From assembly GCA_934437985.1 (NCBI GenBank), contig CAKSBI010000013.1, forward strand, positions 1 through 52,221: DNA of 52,221 nt, read 5' to 3'. Position numbers and translations under genes: made by a program. Positions within the stretch are counted from its first letter, which is position 1; each line of letters opens with the position of its first letter. The stretch comes from an uncultured Lachnospiraceae bacterium. Lineage in GTDB: Bacteria > Bacillota > Clostridia > Lachnospirales > Lachnospiraceae. The notes below the pieces were generated by a model, which had not been told where the DNA came from, made no database searches, and saw only the letters and a program-made list of their open reading frames with translations. Positions 7,195 to 15,777 of the stretch are shown piece by piece.

Positions 7195-8928
7195 ATGAGT
7201 GATATACAGATTGAGAAGATAGAGACTGACGTGCTGATAATAGGTGGCGGAACAGCTGGCTGCTACGCTGCGTATGTGCTGGGACAGAGTGGAAGGTATA
7301 ATGTCCTGATAGCAGAAAAAGCTAATATTAAAAGAAGCGGATGTCTTGCGGCAGGTGTGAATGCAATTAATGCGTACATCACAGATGGCAGGGTTCCTAT
7401 GGACTATGTGAACTATGCGAAGCAGGATGCAAAAGGGATAGTAAGGGAAGACTTACTTTTATCAATGTCCGAGGAACTTAATGAAGTGACAGGGGTGCTT
7501 GAGGATAATGGACTTGTTATTTTAAAGGATAAAAATGGAAAATACGTTACAAGGGGCGACCGTAACATTAAGATAAATGGTGAAAATATCAAACCTGTTC
7601 TTGCAGATATGGCGGCAAGGCATGGGAATGTCCGGGTTTTGAATCATGTGAATATTACAGATTACATAGTAGATAATAACCGGATACTTGGAGCTGTCGG
7701 ATTTGATGTCAATGAGAGAAAGGCCTATGCGGTATATGCAGGGGCGGTCCTGGCAGCAACCGGGGGGGCAGCAGGTCTTTACCGGCCGAATAATCCGGGA
7801 TTCTCAAGACATAAGATGTGGTACTCCCCGTTTAATACCGGAGCCGGATATGCAATGGGAATTAATGCCGGGGCTGAGATGACAACATTTGAGATGCGCT
7901 TCATTGCGCTGCGCTGTAAGGACACTATTGCTCCGATAGGCACGATTGCACAGGGTGTCCATGCCAAGCAGATGAATGGCTTTGGGGAGATATATGAGAC
8001 CAGATATGGCACGGCAACGTGTGAGAGGGTATATGGAACGACAAGGGAGATCCTGGAGGGAAGAGGACCATGTTACCTGAAAACAGATGAGATCAGTAAG
8101 GAGCAGGAGGAAGACTTGTATAAGGCATATCTTAATATGGCACCAAGTCAGACTTTAAAATGGCTTGAGGGCGGTCAGGGACCTGCAAGACAAAATGTTG
8201 AGATTGAAGGAACCGAGCCGTATATCGTCGGGGGGCATACCGCCAGCGGATACTGGATTGACAATAACCGTTCAACAACAGTAAGGGGTCTGTATGCAGC
8301 CGGTGATGTTGCAGGGGGCGCACCGCAAAAATATGTGACAGGTGCTATTGTTGAAGGAAAGATAGCAGGTGAAAGCATTGAAAGGTTTCTGGATGAAAAA
8401 GGATTGGAAGAAAATAAGCAAGGCTTTGATTCCATGGCACGGCAGTATATAGAGTCTTATAATCATTATTTTTCAAATGAGGGTTCATTTATCACGATAG
8501 AACAGGTTGAGGAGACTATGCAAAAGATAATGGACGCATATGCGGGCGGAATTGGAAGTAATTATCAATATAATGAAGCCGGGCTTGACCTTGCCAGGGA
8601 GAAGCTGGAAGGCCTGATTCCCGTTATCGAAGCATTAAGGGCAGACGATATGGATGAGCTTTTACAGATATATGAGGTAAAAGAAAGAGTTACGGTATGT
8701 TTTTCGGTAATAGAGCATCTGAAAGCAAGGAAGGAAACAAGATGGCACAGCTTTGCCGAGAATATGAATTATCCGGACGAGAGCAGCAGCTTTAACGAAT
8801 ATGTGAATTCATATAAGGAAAATGGTGAGATACATATCGTTGAGAGGGAACTTGTTGATGCAGCCCATAAGCTGGTATTTAAGTTTGATGATAATAACAG
8901 AATAATAACAGGGGGTGGGACAAGGTGA
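7195..8928 (+). CDS. aprA: Adenylylsulfate (APS) reductase, alpha subunit, AprA-type flavoprotein
   Basis: 577 residues, somewhat shorter than dissimilatory AprA. It belongs to the fumarate reductase/AprA flavoprotein family: N-terminal FAD dinucleotide motif GGGTAG (17-22), RSGCLAAGVNAIN, a central capping domain, and the C-terminal FAD segment GLYAAGDVAGG. It should reduce APS to sulfite and AMP, with electrons from the ferredoxin-like AprB encoded next. The start follows GAGGTGTCGGG. Stop overlaps the aprB GTG start by four bases, so the two are translationally coupled. Flanking cysD and cysN and the absence of dissimilatory dsrAB/qmo genes point to an assimilatory role. L-aspartate oxidase or fumarate reductase are rejected on context. 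Confidence 0.85.
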   Translation: MSDIQIEKIETDVLIIGGGTAGCYAAYVLGQSGRYNVLIAEKANIKRSGCLAAGVNAINAYITDGRVPMDYVNYAKQDAKGIVREDLLLSMSEELNEVTGVLEDNGLVILKDKNGKYVTRGDRNIKINGENIKPVLADMAARHGNVRVLNHVNITDYIVDNNRILGAVGFDVNERKAYAVYAGAVLAATGGAAGLYRPNNPGFSRHKMWYSPFNTGAGYAMGINAGAEMTTFEMRFIALRCKDTIAPIGTIAQGVHAKQMNGFGEIYETRYGTATCERVYGTTREILEGRGPCYLKTDEISKEQEEDLYKAYLNMAPSQTLKWLEGGQGPARQNVEIEGTEPYIVGGHTASGYWIDNNRSTTVRGLYAAGDVAGGAPQKYVTGAIVEGKIAGESIERFLDEKGLEENKQGFDSMARQYIESYNHYFSNEGSFITIEQVEETMQKIMDAYAGGIGSNYQYNEAGLDLAREKLEGLIPVIEALRADDMDELLQIYEVKERVTVCFSVIEHLKARKETRWHSFAENMNYPDESSSFNEYVNSYKENGEIHIVERELVDAAHKLVFKFDDNNRIITGGGTR

Positions 8929-9236
8929 GTATAGCAATTAATGGTAACAAATGCGCCGGCTGCGGAAGGTGCGTCCAGGTCTGTCCCGGCAGCCTTATCA
9001 GGATTCAGGATGGCAGGGCGGTCATTAAAAGGGAAAAGGACTGCTGGGGTTGTACCTCCTGTCTTAAGGAATGTAAGGTGCAGGCAATATCATTTTTTCT
9101 TGGGGCAGATATGGGTGGAAAAGGTTCTGTCCTTTTTGTAGAAGAAAACGGTGATGAAAGGATCTGGACGGTGACGACCCCGGATGGCGGCAGGAAGGCA
9201 ATCGTGGTTAATACAAAGGAGTCTAATAAGTATTAA
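8925..9236 (+). CDS. aprB: APS reductase beta subunit, AprB-like 2[4Fe-4S] ferredoxin
   Basis: 103 residues, starting at GTG 8925 with a G-rich Shine-Dalgarno. Two CxxCxxCxxxC clusters are visible: C10/C13/C16/C20 (followed by Pro) and C40/C43/C46/C50. A beta-rich tail follows, as in AprB, where the tail wraps around AprA. It should carry electrons to the FAD of AprA. The tail is short compared with dissimilatory AprB (~150-165 residues). It overlaps aprA by four bases. A generic ferredoxin is the alternative, but the partner makes AprB the better call. Confidence 0.8.
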   Translation: MSIAINGNKCAGCGRCVQVCPGSLIRIQDGRAVIKREKDCWGCTSCLKECKVQAISFFLGADMGGKGSVLFVEENGDERIWTVTTPDGGRKAIVVNTKESNKY

Positions 9237-9285
9237 AATATCAGATGAGTAATGAAGATCAAATAAAAAATGAGGAGAGATTTTT

Positions 9286-10191
9286 ATGAGGACAAAGACA
9301 CATTTAGACGAATTAGAGGCAGAAGCAATATACATAATGAGAGAAGTTGCGGCAGAATGTGAGAAGCCTGTAATGCTCTATTCTATCGGCAAGGACAGTT
9401 CGGTAATGCTTCATCTTGCATTAAAGGCATTCTACCCGGAAAAGCCGCCATTTCCATTTTTGCATGTCAACACAACATGGAAATTTAAGGAGATGATTGA
9501 ATTCAGGGACCATGTGGCAGAAAAATATGGGTTTGAAATGCTTGAGTACATCAATGAGGATGGCGTAAAAAAAGGTATTAATCCATTTGACCACGGCTCA
9601 GCATATACAGATATCATGAAGACGCAGGCATTAAAGCAGGCACTTGACAAATATGGTTTTACGGCTGCATTTGGCGGTGGAAGACGTGATGAAGAAAAGT
9701 CAAGAGCAAAAGAGAGGATATTTTCTTTCAGGAATTCAGCCCATGCATGGGATCCTAAGAACCAGAGACCTGAAATGTGGAAGCTATTCAACACAAAGCT
9801 GTTCAAGGGTGAAGAGGTTCGTGTATTCCCGCTTTCAAACTGGACTGAAAAAGATATCTGGCAGTATATCCAGAGAGAGAATATTGAGATACCATCTCTT
9901 TATTTTGCAAAGGAAAGACCGGTTGTGGAGCGTGACGGCAATATTATTATGGTTGATGATGACCGTATGAAGGAACGCCTTCTTCCCGGCGAAAAGATTG
10001 TTAATAAGAAGGTCAGGTTCAGGACGCTTGGCTGCTATCCGCTTACCGGTGGTGTTGAGTCTGATGCGGACACACTTGAGGCAATTATTGAAGAGACGCT
10101 CAGTGCGGTATCATCAGAGCGGACAACCAGGGTTATTGATAACGAGGCGGCAGGCTCTATGGAACGAAGAAAAAGAGAAGGATATTTCTAG
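9286..10191 (+). CDS. cysD: Sulfate adenylyltransferase subunit 2 (ATP sulfurylase small subunit)
   Basis: 301 residues, the usual CysD length. It is an N-type ATP pyrophosphatase with the PP-loop SIGKDSS (33-39), [15 protein letters not shown] (131-145) and the conserved [11 protein letters not shown] segment. With the GTPase CysN it forms APS from sulfate and ATP. ATG 9286 follows GAGGAGAG. cysN starts 12 bp downstream with its own AGGAGG site. Confidence 0.96.
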   Translation: MRTKTHLDELEAEAIYIMREVAAECEKPVMLYSIGKDSSVMLHLALKAFYPEKPPFPFLHVNTTWKFKEMIEFRDHVAEKYGFEMLEYINEDGVKKGINPFDHGSAYTDIMKTQALKQALDKYGFTAAFGGGRRDEEKSRAKERIFSFRNSAHAWDPKNQRPEMWKLFNTKLFKGEEVRVFPLSNWTEKDIWQYIQRENIEIPSLYFAKERPVVERDGNIIMVDDDRMKERLLPGEKIVNKKVRFRTLGCYPLTGGVESDADTLEAIIEETLSAVSSERTTRVIDNEAAGSMERRKREGYF

Positions 10192-10203
10192 GAGGTACTT
10201 AAT

Positions 10204-11838
10204 ATGCAGTTACTTAAATTCATTACATGCGGAAGTGTTGATGACGGTAAATCAACCTTGATCGGACACATTTTATATGATTCAAAATTATTATATGCAG
10301 ACCAGGAAAAGGCACTGGAGTTAGATTCCAGGGTCGGAAGCAGGGAAGGGGCAATTGATTATTCACTGTTATTAGATGGACTTATGGCAGAGCGTGAGCA
10401 GGGTATTACAATTGATGTTGCCTACAGATACTTTACGACCGACAACAGGAGCTTCATCGTTGCCGACACCCCGGGACATGAAGAGTATACAAGAAATATG
10501 GCTGTCGGGGCATCATTTGCAGACCTTGCCGTCATCCTTATAGATGCAAAGCAGGGAGTACTTACACAGACAAGAAGACATGCAAGGATATGCTCACTGA
10601 TGGGTATTAAATACTTTGTATTCGCAGTTAATAAGATGGATCTTGTTAACTATGATGAGAACAGGTTTAAAGAGATAGAAGCGCAGATTGAAGAGTTAAA
10701 GAATGAATTAGGGCTTGAAAATGATGTGATAATTCCGGTATCAGCTACAGAAGGTGACAATGTTACGGCTAAGAGTGGGAATACACCATGGTACACCGGT
10801 CCGTCACTTCTTCAGTACCTTGAGCAGGTTGACATTCAGGAGAGCCGCAGGGAACAGGGCTTTTATATGCCTGTCCAGAGGGTGTGCCGTCCCAATCATA
10901 CATTCCGTGGCTTCCAGGGACAGATTGAAGCAGGAACCATAAAGGTCGGGGATGAGGTCACTACTTATCCAAGCAATGAAAAGGCTCATGTCAAGAGCAT
11001 ATATTTTGCAGATGAGAAGGTAGATTACGGACAGACAAGGGAGCCTGTTACAATCCAGTTAGACCGTGAAGTGGATGTGTCAAGGGGCTGTGTCCTTTCC
11101 GTAGATTCCAATATTTCAGTTACATCCTCAGTAGAGGCAACGCTGCTCTGGATGGATGATGTGGAGGTAGAGGAAGGAAAGAACTACTTTGTCAAGCTTG
11201 GAACCAAGCTTATCCCGGGTGTCCTTAAGAATATCAAGTATACTATTGATGTTAATACAGGCGAAAAGAAGGACGCTGACATATTGAAGAAAAATGAGAT
11301 TGCTGTATGTGAGATTGTTTTTGCAGATGCGATAGTAGTTGACCTGTTTGAAAAGCATAAAACACTCGGGGAACTTATCCTGATCGACCGTATTACCAAT
11401 ATGACTTCTGCGTGCGGTGTCGTAACAGCACTCCTTGCAGATTCCAATGATTCGGCAGACAGTGTTATTGACCGTGAGGCAAGAAGTAACTTCAAGGGCC
11501 AGCGTGCGATTACGATAGAATTCAATGCAGGAGAATATGACAACACATTAGAATATGTGCAGAAGGTTGAAAAGGAACTAGCAATACTTGGAAGACACAC
11601 ATATCTGTATGCACCAAAGAAAGGTGAAGATATTAAAAATGTTATAAAACATCTTAATAATGCCGGCATATTGGTTCTCTTATATGCCGATGGTGTGGAC
11701 ACATCTGTTTTCAATGAGAACCGTTCTTATATAAGTAACTGGCAGAATGAAAAGCTTACGGCAGGTGAAGCGGCACAACGTATATATAAGTATTCAGGAA
11801 TACACAGTGAAGAGGTTATGGGTGGAGCCTTTATCTGA
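10204..11838 (+). CDS. cysN: Sulfate adenylyltransferase GTPase subunit with an APS-kinase-like tail
   Basis: 544 residues, about 70 longer than E. coli CysN. EF-Tu-type GTPase motifs: P-loop GSVDDGKST (10-18), DTPGH (88-92), NKMD (143-146), then two beta-barrel domains to about residue 410. Residues ~430-500 read like the APS kinase (CysC) domain (KGQRAITIEF ... VEKELAILGRHTYLY ... LNNAGILVLLYADG), but the Walker A sequence GLSGSGKS expected between the first two segments is replaced by NAGEYDNTLE. It is therefore probably a catalytically dead CysC remnant. This agrees with a pathway that reduces APS directly and needs no PAPS. GTP hydrolysis here drives APS formation by CysD. Confidence 0.93.
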   Translation: MQLLKFITCGSVDDGKSTLIGHILYDSKLLYADQEKALELDSRVGSREGAIDYSLLLDGLMAEREQGITIDVAYRYFTTDNRSFIVADTPGHEEYTRNMAVGASFADLAVILIDAKQGVLTQTRRHARICSLMGIKYFVFAVNKMDLVNYDENRFKEIEAQIEELKNELGLENDVIIPVSATEGDNVTAKSGNTPWYTGPSLLQYLEQVDIQESRREQGFYMPVQRVCRPNHTFRGFQGQIEAGTIKVGDEVTTYPSNEKAHVKSIYFADEKVDYGQTREPVTIQLDREVDVSRGCVLSVDSNISVTSSVEATLLWMDDVEVEEGKNYFVKLGTKLIPGVLKNIKYTIDVNTGEKKDADILKKNEIAVCEIVFADAIVVDLFEKHKTLGELILIDRITNMTSACGVVTALLADSNDSADSVIDREARSNFKGQRAITIEFNAGEYDNTLEYVQKVEKELAILGRHTYLYAPKKGEDIKNVIKHLNNAGILVLLYADGVDTSVFNENRSYISNWQNEKLTAGEAAQRIYKYSGIHSEEVMGGAFI

Positions 11839-11861
11839 TTATTTAATATTAACATATAAAA

Positions 11862-11894
11862 CCTATTGACTTAGTAGGTTAAGAGTGGTATTAT
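11862..11894 (+). promoter_or_regulatory. metY promoter with overlapping operator-like 17-mer
   Basis: CCTATTGACTTAGTAGG (11862-11878) is the second copy of the cysK-type operator (15/17 identical to its reverse complement). The -35 box TTGACT (11866-11871) lies inside it; after 17 bases comes the -10 box TATTAT (11889-11894). A protein bound here would block RNA polymerase at the -35. This defines a second transcription unit start within the cluster. Confidence 0.75.
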
Positions 11895-11969
11895 AAGTCC
11901 AACAGGCGGTCAGATAGGCGGCTGCATGAAATGACCATTTATATACTGTACAGGATTAGAGGTGTACAT

Positions 11970-13214
11970 ATGACAGACAGAGGGTACGGTTTTAATACAG
12001 CATTATTACATAGTGCAGATGATGATAATCCATATGGGGCAACGCTGGCTCCGATATATCAGAGCAGCTCATTTAAGCAGGCTGACGCTGAGACACTGGA
12101 GAAGATCTTTAATAACAAGGCAATGGGATTTTCGTATACAAGAATTAACAATCCTACGATAGAGGCATTTGAGAAGAGAGTGAATAAGCTGGAAGGCGGT
12201 ATGTCTTCGGTAGCATGTGCATCAGGAATGGCTGCTATATTTAATGCGATGGTCAATATATTACAGGCAGGTGATGAGATCGTTGCTGCGGCAGGGCTTT
12301 ATGGCGGTACGGTAGAGCTGTTTGATGACCTTGAGGGCCTTGGTATTACAACAAGATATGTTCTTGATAATGAGCCTTCTGATTATGAAGCACTGATCAA
12401 TGATAAGACAAAGCTTATTTTTGCTGAAACAATAGGCAATCCCAAGCTTGACGTTACAGATATAGAAGCTGTGGCAAAGCTTGCACATTCACATAACATA
12501 CCTCTTATTATTGATAACACGGTTGCCACTCCGTATCTTGTAAGGCCGATTGGGCTTGGTGCAGATATTGTTGTGAATTCCTCATCAAAATATATGAATG
12601 GACACAGCAATTCAATTAGTGGTATCCTTACATGGAGCGGTAAGTTTGCATGGGATTATGAGAGATATCCGGGTCTGAAACCATACAGGAAGTTTGGGGC
12701 AATGTCCTACATCGTTAAGCTTCGGAATGGGTTGTTCAGAAATACGGGCGGGTGTCTTTCACCACAGAATGCCTTTTATAACACATTAGGCCTTGAGACA
12801 CTCGGTATCAGGATGGAACGTGAGTGTGGTAATGCGCTGGAGCTTGCGGTTTTTTTGAGGGATGAGATGAAGCTTGATGTCAATTACCCGGGACTTCCTG
12901 ACAGTAAGTACCATGAGGTAGCGGGCAGGCTGCTTGAACATGGATATGGAGCAATAATTACTGTAAGGGTAGGCTCTAAGGAAAGGGCATTTAAGATAAT
13001 TAATGCACTTAAGATTCCATACATACTAGCCAATATCGGAGATACCAAGACACTTGTAATACATCCGGCATCAACAATCGCGGCACATTTGTCTGATGAA
13101 GAAAAGGAGCTGTCAGGTGTATATGATGACCTGATAAGGATAAGTCTTGGAATCGAGGATATTGAAGATTTAAAAGAAGACTTTAGACAGGCAATACAGA
13201 GTACGGAGGGATAG
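11970..13214 (+). CDS. metY: O-acetylhomoserine sulfhydrylase (homocysteine synthase)
   Basis: 414 residues from ATG 11970, chosen for the TTAGAGGTG site just upstream; an in-frame ATG at 11931 lacks one. Cys/Met-metabolism PLP family (fold type I): SYTRINNPT (55-63), YGGT (111-114), D182 (IIDNT) and the PLP lysine K207 in SSSKYMNGHS. It makes homocysteine from O-acetylhomoserine and sulfide or a protein thiocarboxylate. Methionine gamma-lyase or cystathionine synthase are alternatives, but the long MetY-type insert (GKFAWDYERYPGLKPYRKFG) and the neighbours support MetY. It has its own promoter with the shared operator. Confidence 0.9.
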   Translation: MTDRGYGFNTALLHSADDDNPYGATLAPIYQSSSFKQADAETLEKIFNNKAMGFSYTRINNPTIEAFEKRVNKLEGGMSSVACASGMAAIFNAMVNILQAGDEIVAAAGLYGGTVELFDDLEGLGITTRYVLDNEPSDYEALINDKTKLIFAETIGNPKLDVTDIEAVAKLAHSHNIPLIIDNTVATPYLVRPIGLGADIVVNSSSKYMNGHSNSISGILTWSGKFAWDYERYPGLKPYRKFGAMSYIVKLRNGLFRNTGGCLSPQNAFYNTLGLETLGIRMERECGNALELAVFLRDEMKLDVNYPGLPDSKYHEVAGRLLEHGYGAIITVRVGSKERAFKIINALKIPYILANIGDTKTLVIHPASTIAAHLSDEEKELSGVYDDLIRISLGIEDIEDLKEDFRQAIQSTEG

Positions 13215-13217
13215 AGA

Positions 13218-14078
13218 ATGGCAGTAGATTACAAAACACTTAAAAAAGGCGGCTTCATGAGACAGAAGCAAAAGAACAACTTTTCACTTAGGTTAGCAGT
13301 TGTCGGCGGAAAGCTGACAGCCGGGAATCTTGCCAAGATTGCAGAAGTTGCAGAAAAATATGGTGACGGATATGTCCACCTGACTTCCAGACAGGGAGTT
13401 GAGATACCATTCATTAAACTTGATGACATTGATGCAGTAAAAGATGCACTTGCAGAGGGCGGATGCCGCCCGGGCGTATGCGGACCAAGGGTACGTACTG
13501 TTACAGCCTGTCAGGGCAGCCAGATATGTCCAAGCGGCAATATTGATTCATATGATATTGCAGTTAAGCTTGATGAGAGATATTTTGGAAGGGAATTACC
13601 GCATAAGTTCAAGTTTGGGGTAACAGGATGCCGCAACAACTGTCTGAAGGCGGAAGAGAATGATGTTGGAATCAAGGGTGCAATGGATGTTAAGTGGAAA
13701 AAGGAAGCCTGTATTAACTGTGGACTTTGTGCAAAGGTCTGCAGAGAAGGCGCGATATCAATAGAAGCCGGGGAGGTAGATGTCGATTATGATAAATGCA
13801 ACTATTGCGGACGCTGTGTAAAGAGCTGCCCGACAGATGCATGGGATGCGGAAAGTGCTTATGAGGTATCATTTGGAGGAACATTTGGTAATCATATTGA
13901 AGCAGGGTATACACCGCTTCCACTCATCAGATCAGAGGAACAGCTGTTCAGGGTAACAGATGCTGCAATTCAGTTCTTTGAGGATAATGCAGATGCAGGG
14001 GAACGTTTTAAGTTTACACTTGACCGTGTAGGAAGAGACAAGTTAGAAGAGGTATTAAAGGAGGCATATGATGGCTGA
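13218..14078 (+). CDS. Compact siroheme sulfite reductase with inserted 2[4Fe-4S] ferredoxin domain
   Basis: 286 residues. The siroheme/[4Fe-4S] ligand pattern is C98-x5-C104 ... C138-x3-C142. An 8-Fe ferredoxin module follows (C165/168/171/175 and C194/197/200/204; the first cluster has Arg instead of the usual Pro). An N-terminal ferrodoxin-like half-domain precedes (TSRQGVEIPF). It should reduce sulfite to sulfide with six electrons. It has one half-repeat instead of the two of CysI, like AsrC or the low-molecular-weight assimilatory sulfite reductase. Start ATG 13218 has GGAGGG within the end of metY. A nitrite reductase role is possible by family, but all neighbours are sulfur genes. Confidence 0.85.
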   Translation: MAVDYKTLKKGGFMRQKQKNNFSLRLAVVGGKLTAGNLAKIAEVAEKYGDGYVHLTSRQGVEIPFIKLDDIDAVKDALAEGGCRPGVCGPRVRTVTACQGSQICPSGNIDSYDIAVKLDERYFGRELPHKFKFGVTGCRNNCLKAEENDVGIKGAMDVKWKKEACINCGLCAKVCREGAISIEAGEVDVDYDKCNYCGRCVKSCPTDAWDAESAYEVSFGGTFGNHIEAGYTPLPLIRSEEQLFRVTDAAIQFFEDNADAGERFKFTLDRVGRDKLEEVLKEAYDG

Positions 14079-14316
14079 TATTAAGATTGATGATAAAGTA
14101 GATATTACGGATGTTGTCTGCCCGGTAACATTTGTTAAAGCAAAGGTAGCTTTAGAGGAATTAGAAGATGGTGAGATTCTTGCAGTCCGTATGAATGACG
14201 GCGAACCGGTACAGAATGTTCCAAGGAGCATTAAGGAAGAAGGACACCAGATTCTTAAGCTTGAGGATAACGAAGATGGTACTTATACATTAATTGTTAA
14301 GAAGGTGGAGGAGTAA
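14071..14316 (+). CDS. TusA/SirA-family sulfur-transfer protein
   Basis: 81 residues from ATG 14071 (six bases after AAAGGAGG; an ATG three bases earlier is too close). The sulfur-accepting cysteine is C17 in VVCPVTFVKAK. The usual TusA CPxP is here CPVT. The rest fits the family (ALEELEDGEILAV, DGEPVQNVPRS, KEEGHQILK). It overlaps the sulfite reductase gene by eight bases, so it is probably coupled. Likely it binds or relays sulfite-derived sulfur as a persulfide; the exact partner is unknown. Confidence 0.8.
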   Translation: MADIKIDDKVDITDVVCPVTFVKAKVALEELEDGEILAVRMNDGEPVQNVPRSIKEEGHQILKLEDNEDGTYTLIVKKVEE

Positions 14317-14317
14317 T

Positions 14318-14635
14318 ATGGCAGTAAGGGTTAATGCAGAAAACTTTGAAGAGCTTGTTTTGCAGGCAGAGCTTCCTGTGCTGGTAGACTTTTACTCTGA
14401 TACATGTATTCCATGCAAAAAGTTAAACGGACCACTTGGAGATATTGAGGATGATAACGAAGGCAGGTTACTTGTGTATAAGGTGAACGTCAACTATGAT
14501 GAAGCACTTGCAAAGCAGTATGATGTGTCATCAGTTCCAACATTGGTTTTAATAAAGGATGGCAGGGAGGCTGCACGTACTATTGGAGCTGTGGATTATG
14601 GACAGATAGATGAAATGATTGTTAGACACCTGTAG
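14318..14635 (+). CDS. Thioredoxin-like protein with CIPC active site
   Basis: 105 residues from ATG 14318 behind GGAGGAG. Thioredoxin fold with active site C30-I-P-C33 rather than CGPC and the cis-Pro loop SVPT (P74). The usual WC is DTC here, as Trp is replaced by Thr. It begins one base after the tusA stop. Given the thioredoxin reductase at 17302, it could serve as reductant in sulfur transfer or APS reduction. The altered motif suggests a dedicated rather than general thioredoxin. Confidence 0.85.
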   Translation: MAVRVNAENFEELVLQAELPVLVDFYSDTCIPCKKLNGPLGDIEDDNEGRLLVYKVNVNYDEALAKQYDVSSVPTLVLIKDGREAARTIGAVDYGQIDEMIVRHL

Positions 14636-14748
14636 AATAAATATGTCTGTTAAGACAGATAATTCCGGTCTGATATGCCGGATGATACATAATGTAAGTT
14701 AACAATATAAGCGGAAGATTAATAAAATGATGACGGAGGTAAGATAAT

Positions 14749-14958
14749 ATGATTATCAGCATTGCTGGAGAAAAAAAAGAATATGCTGAAGGAACTACGG
14801 TTACAGAATTAATTGAGAGAGAAAACGTTGATAATCCTGAATATGTAACAGTAACTGTTAATGATGAATTTGTAGACCGTGAGACATTTTCAGCCACAGT
14901 ATTAAAAGAAGGTGACGAAGTAGAATTCCTGTATTTCATGGGAGGGGGAGCAAGATAA
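14749..14958 (+). CDS. ThiS/HcyS-like sulfur carrier protein with masked C-terminus
   Basis: 69 residues with a ubiquitin-like beta-grasp fold pattern (EYAEGTTVTELI, VTVNDEFVDRE, LKEGDEVEFLYFM). It ends GGGAR, so the functional Gly-Gly is followed by extra residues instead of being terminal as in ThiS or MoaD. ATG 14749 has GACGGAGG upstream. The stop overlaps the E1-like gene start (TAATG). With the next two genes it forms a carrier/activator/protease set like the Wolinella HcyS-HcyF-HcyD and mycobacterial CysO-Mec+ systems, in which a JAMM protease exposes or regenerates the GG end. Sulfur destination is inferred to be homocysteine via MetY. Confidence 0.82.
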   Translation: MIISIAGEKKEYAEGTTVTELIERENVDNPEYVTVTVNDEFVDRETFSATVLKEGDEVEFLYFMGGGAR

Positions 14959-15764
14959 TGGCATTTACAAATGAACAGCTAGAAAGATATTCCAGACATA
15001 TAATTCTGAAAGAGGTCGGCGTGAAAGGTCAGAAAAAGCTCCTTAATGCAAAGGTTCTGATCATCGGGGCCGGAGGACTTGGGGCACCGGCTGCATTATA
15101 CCTTGCAGCTGCCGGAGTTGGTACAATCGGTATTGCAGATGCTGACGAGGTAGACCTGTCTAACCTTCAGCGGCAGATTATCCATTCTACTAATGACCTT
15201 GGAAAAGCAAAGGTGAAATCTGCCAAAGAATCAATAGAGGCGATTAATCCGGATGTTACGGTAAAGACATACCGCATGTTTGTTGATTCAACTAACATCA
15301 TGGAGCTGATCAGTGAGTATGATTTTATCTTAGATGGAACAGACAACTTCCCTGCCAAGTTTTTAATTAATGATGCCTGTGTAATGGCCGGAAAACCATT
15401 CTGCCACGCAGGGATCATAAGATTCCGGGGACAGCTTATGACCTATGTTCCGGGAGAAGGACCATGCTACAGGTGTGTATTCAAGAATCCGCCGCCAAAG
15501 GATGCGGTTCCTACATGTAAGCAGGCCGGTGTAATTGGAGCAATGGCAGGTGTTATAGGATGCTTACAGGCAATGGAAGCTATCAAATACATTATCGGCC
15601 AGGGAGAGCTGCTGACAGGAAGACTTCTGACTTACGATTCACTTAAAATGAATTTCAGGACAATTAAGGTTCCAAGAGACTGCAATTGTGCAATATGCTC
15701 AGAACACAGGACAATTACACAATTGATAGATTATGAGCAGGCTGAGTGCGATATGAAGCACTAA
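14958..15764 (+). CDS. ThiF/MoeB/HesA-family E1-like activating enzyme (HcyF-like)
   Basis: 268 residues. N-terminal nucleotide-binding GAGGLG (37-42), DADEVDLSNLQRQ (61-73, with the adenylation Arg), DGTDNF (126-131), a zinc site C170/C173 and C244/C247, and a mobile-loop cysteine C187 (PTCKQ). It would adenylate the carrier's C-terminal glycine so that a thiocarboxylate can form. It overlaps the carrier gene by one base. ThiF and MoeB share this architecture; no thiamine or molybdopterin genes are nearby, so a role in sulfur assimilation is favoured. Confidence 0.9.
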   Translation: MAFTNEQLERYSRHIILKEVGVKGQKKLLNAKVLIIGAGGLGAPAALYLAAAGVGTIGIADADEVDLSNLQRQIIHSTNDLGKAKVKSAKESIEAINPDVTVKTYRMFVDSTNIMELISEYDFILDGTDNFPAKFLINDACVMAGKPFCHAGIIRFRGQLMTYVPGEGPCYRCVFKNPPPKDAVPTCKQAGVIGAMAGVIGCLQAMEAIKYIIGQGELLTGRLLTYDSLKMNFRTIKVPRDCNCAICSEHRTITQLIDYEQAECDMKH

Positions 15765-15777
15765 GGAGGGTAAAGAA

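Noticed and set aside
7195..8928. Fumarate reductase or L-aspartate oxidase instead of AprA
   Set aside because: The family is shared, but the overlapping ferredoxin gene and the cysD/cysN neighbours favour APS reductase.
11839..11969. SAM (S-box) or T-box riboswitch in front of metY
   Set aside because: The leader is about 75 bases with no S-box or T-box hallmarks and no terminator hairpin.
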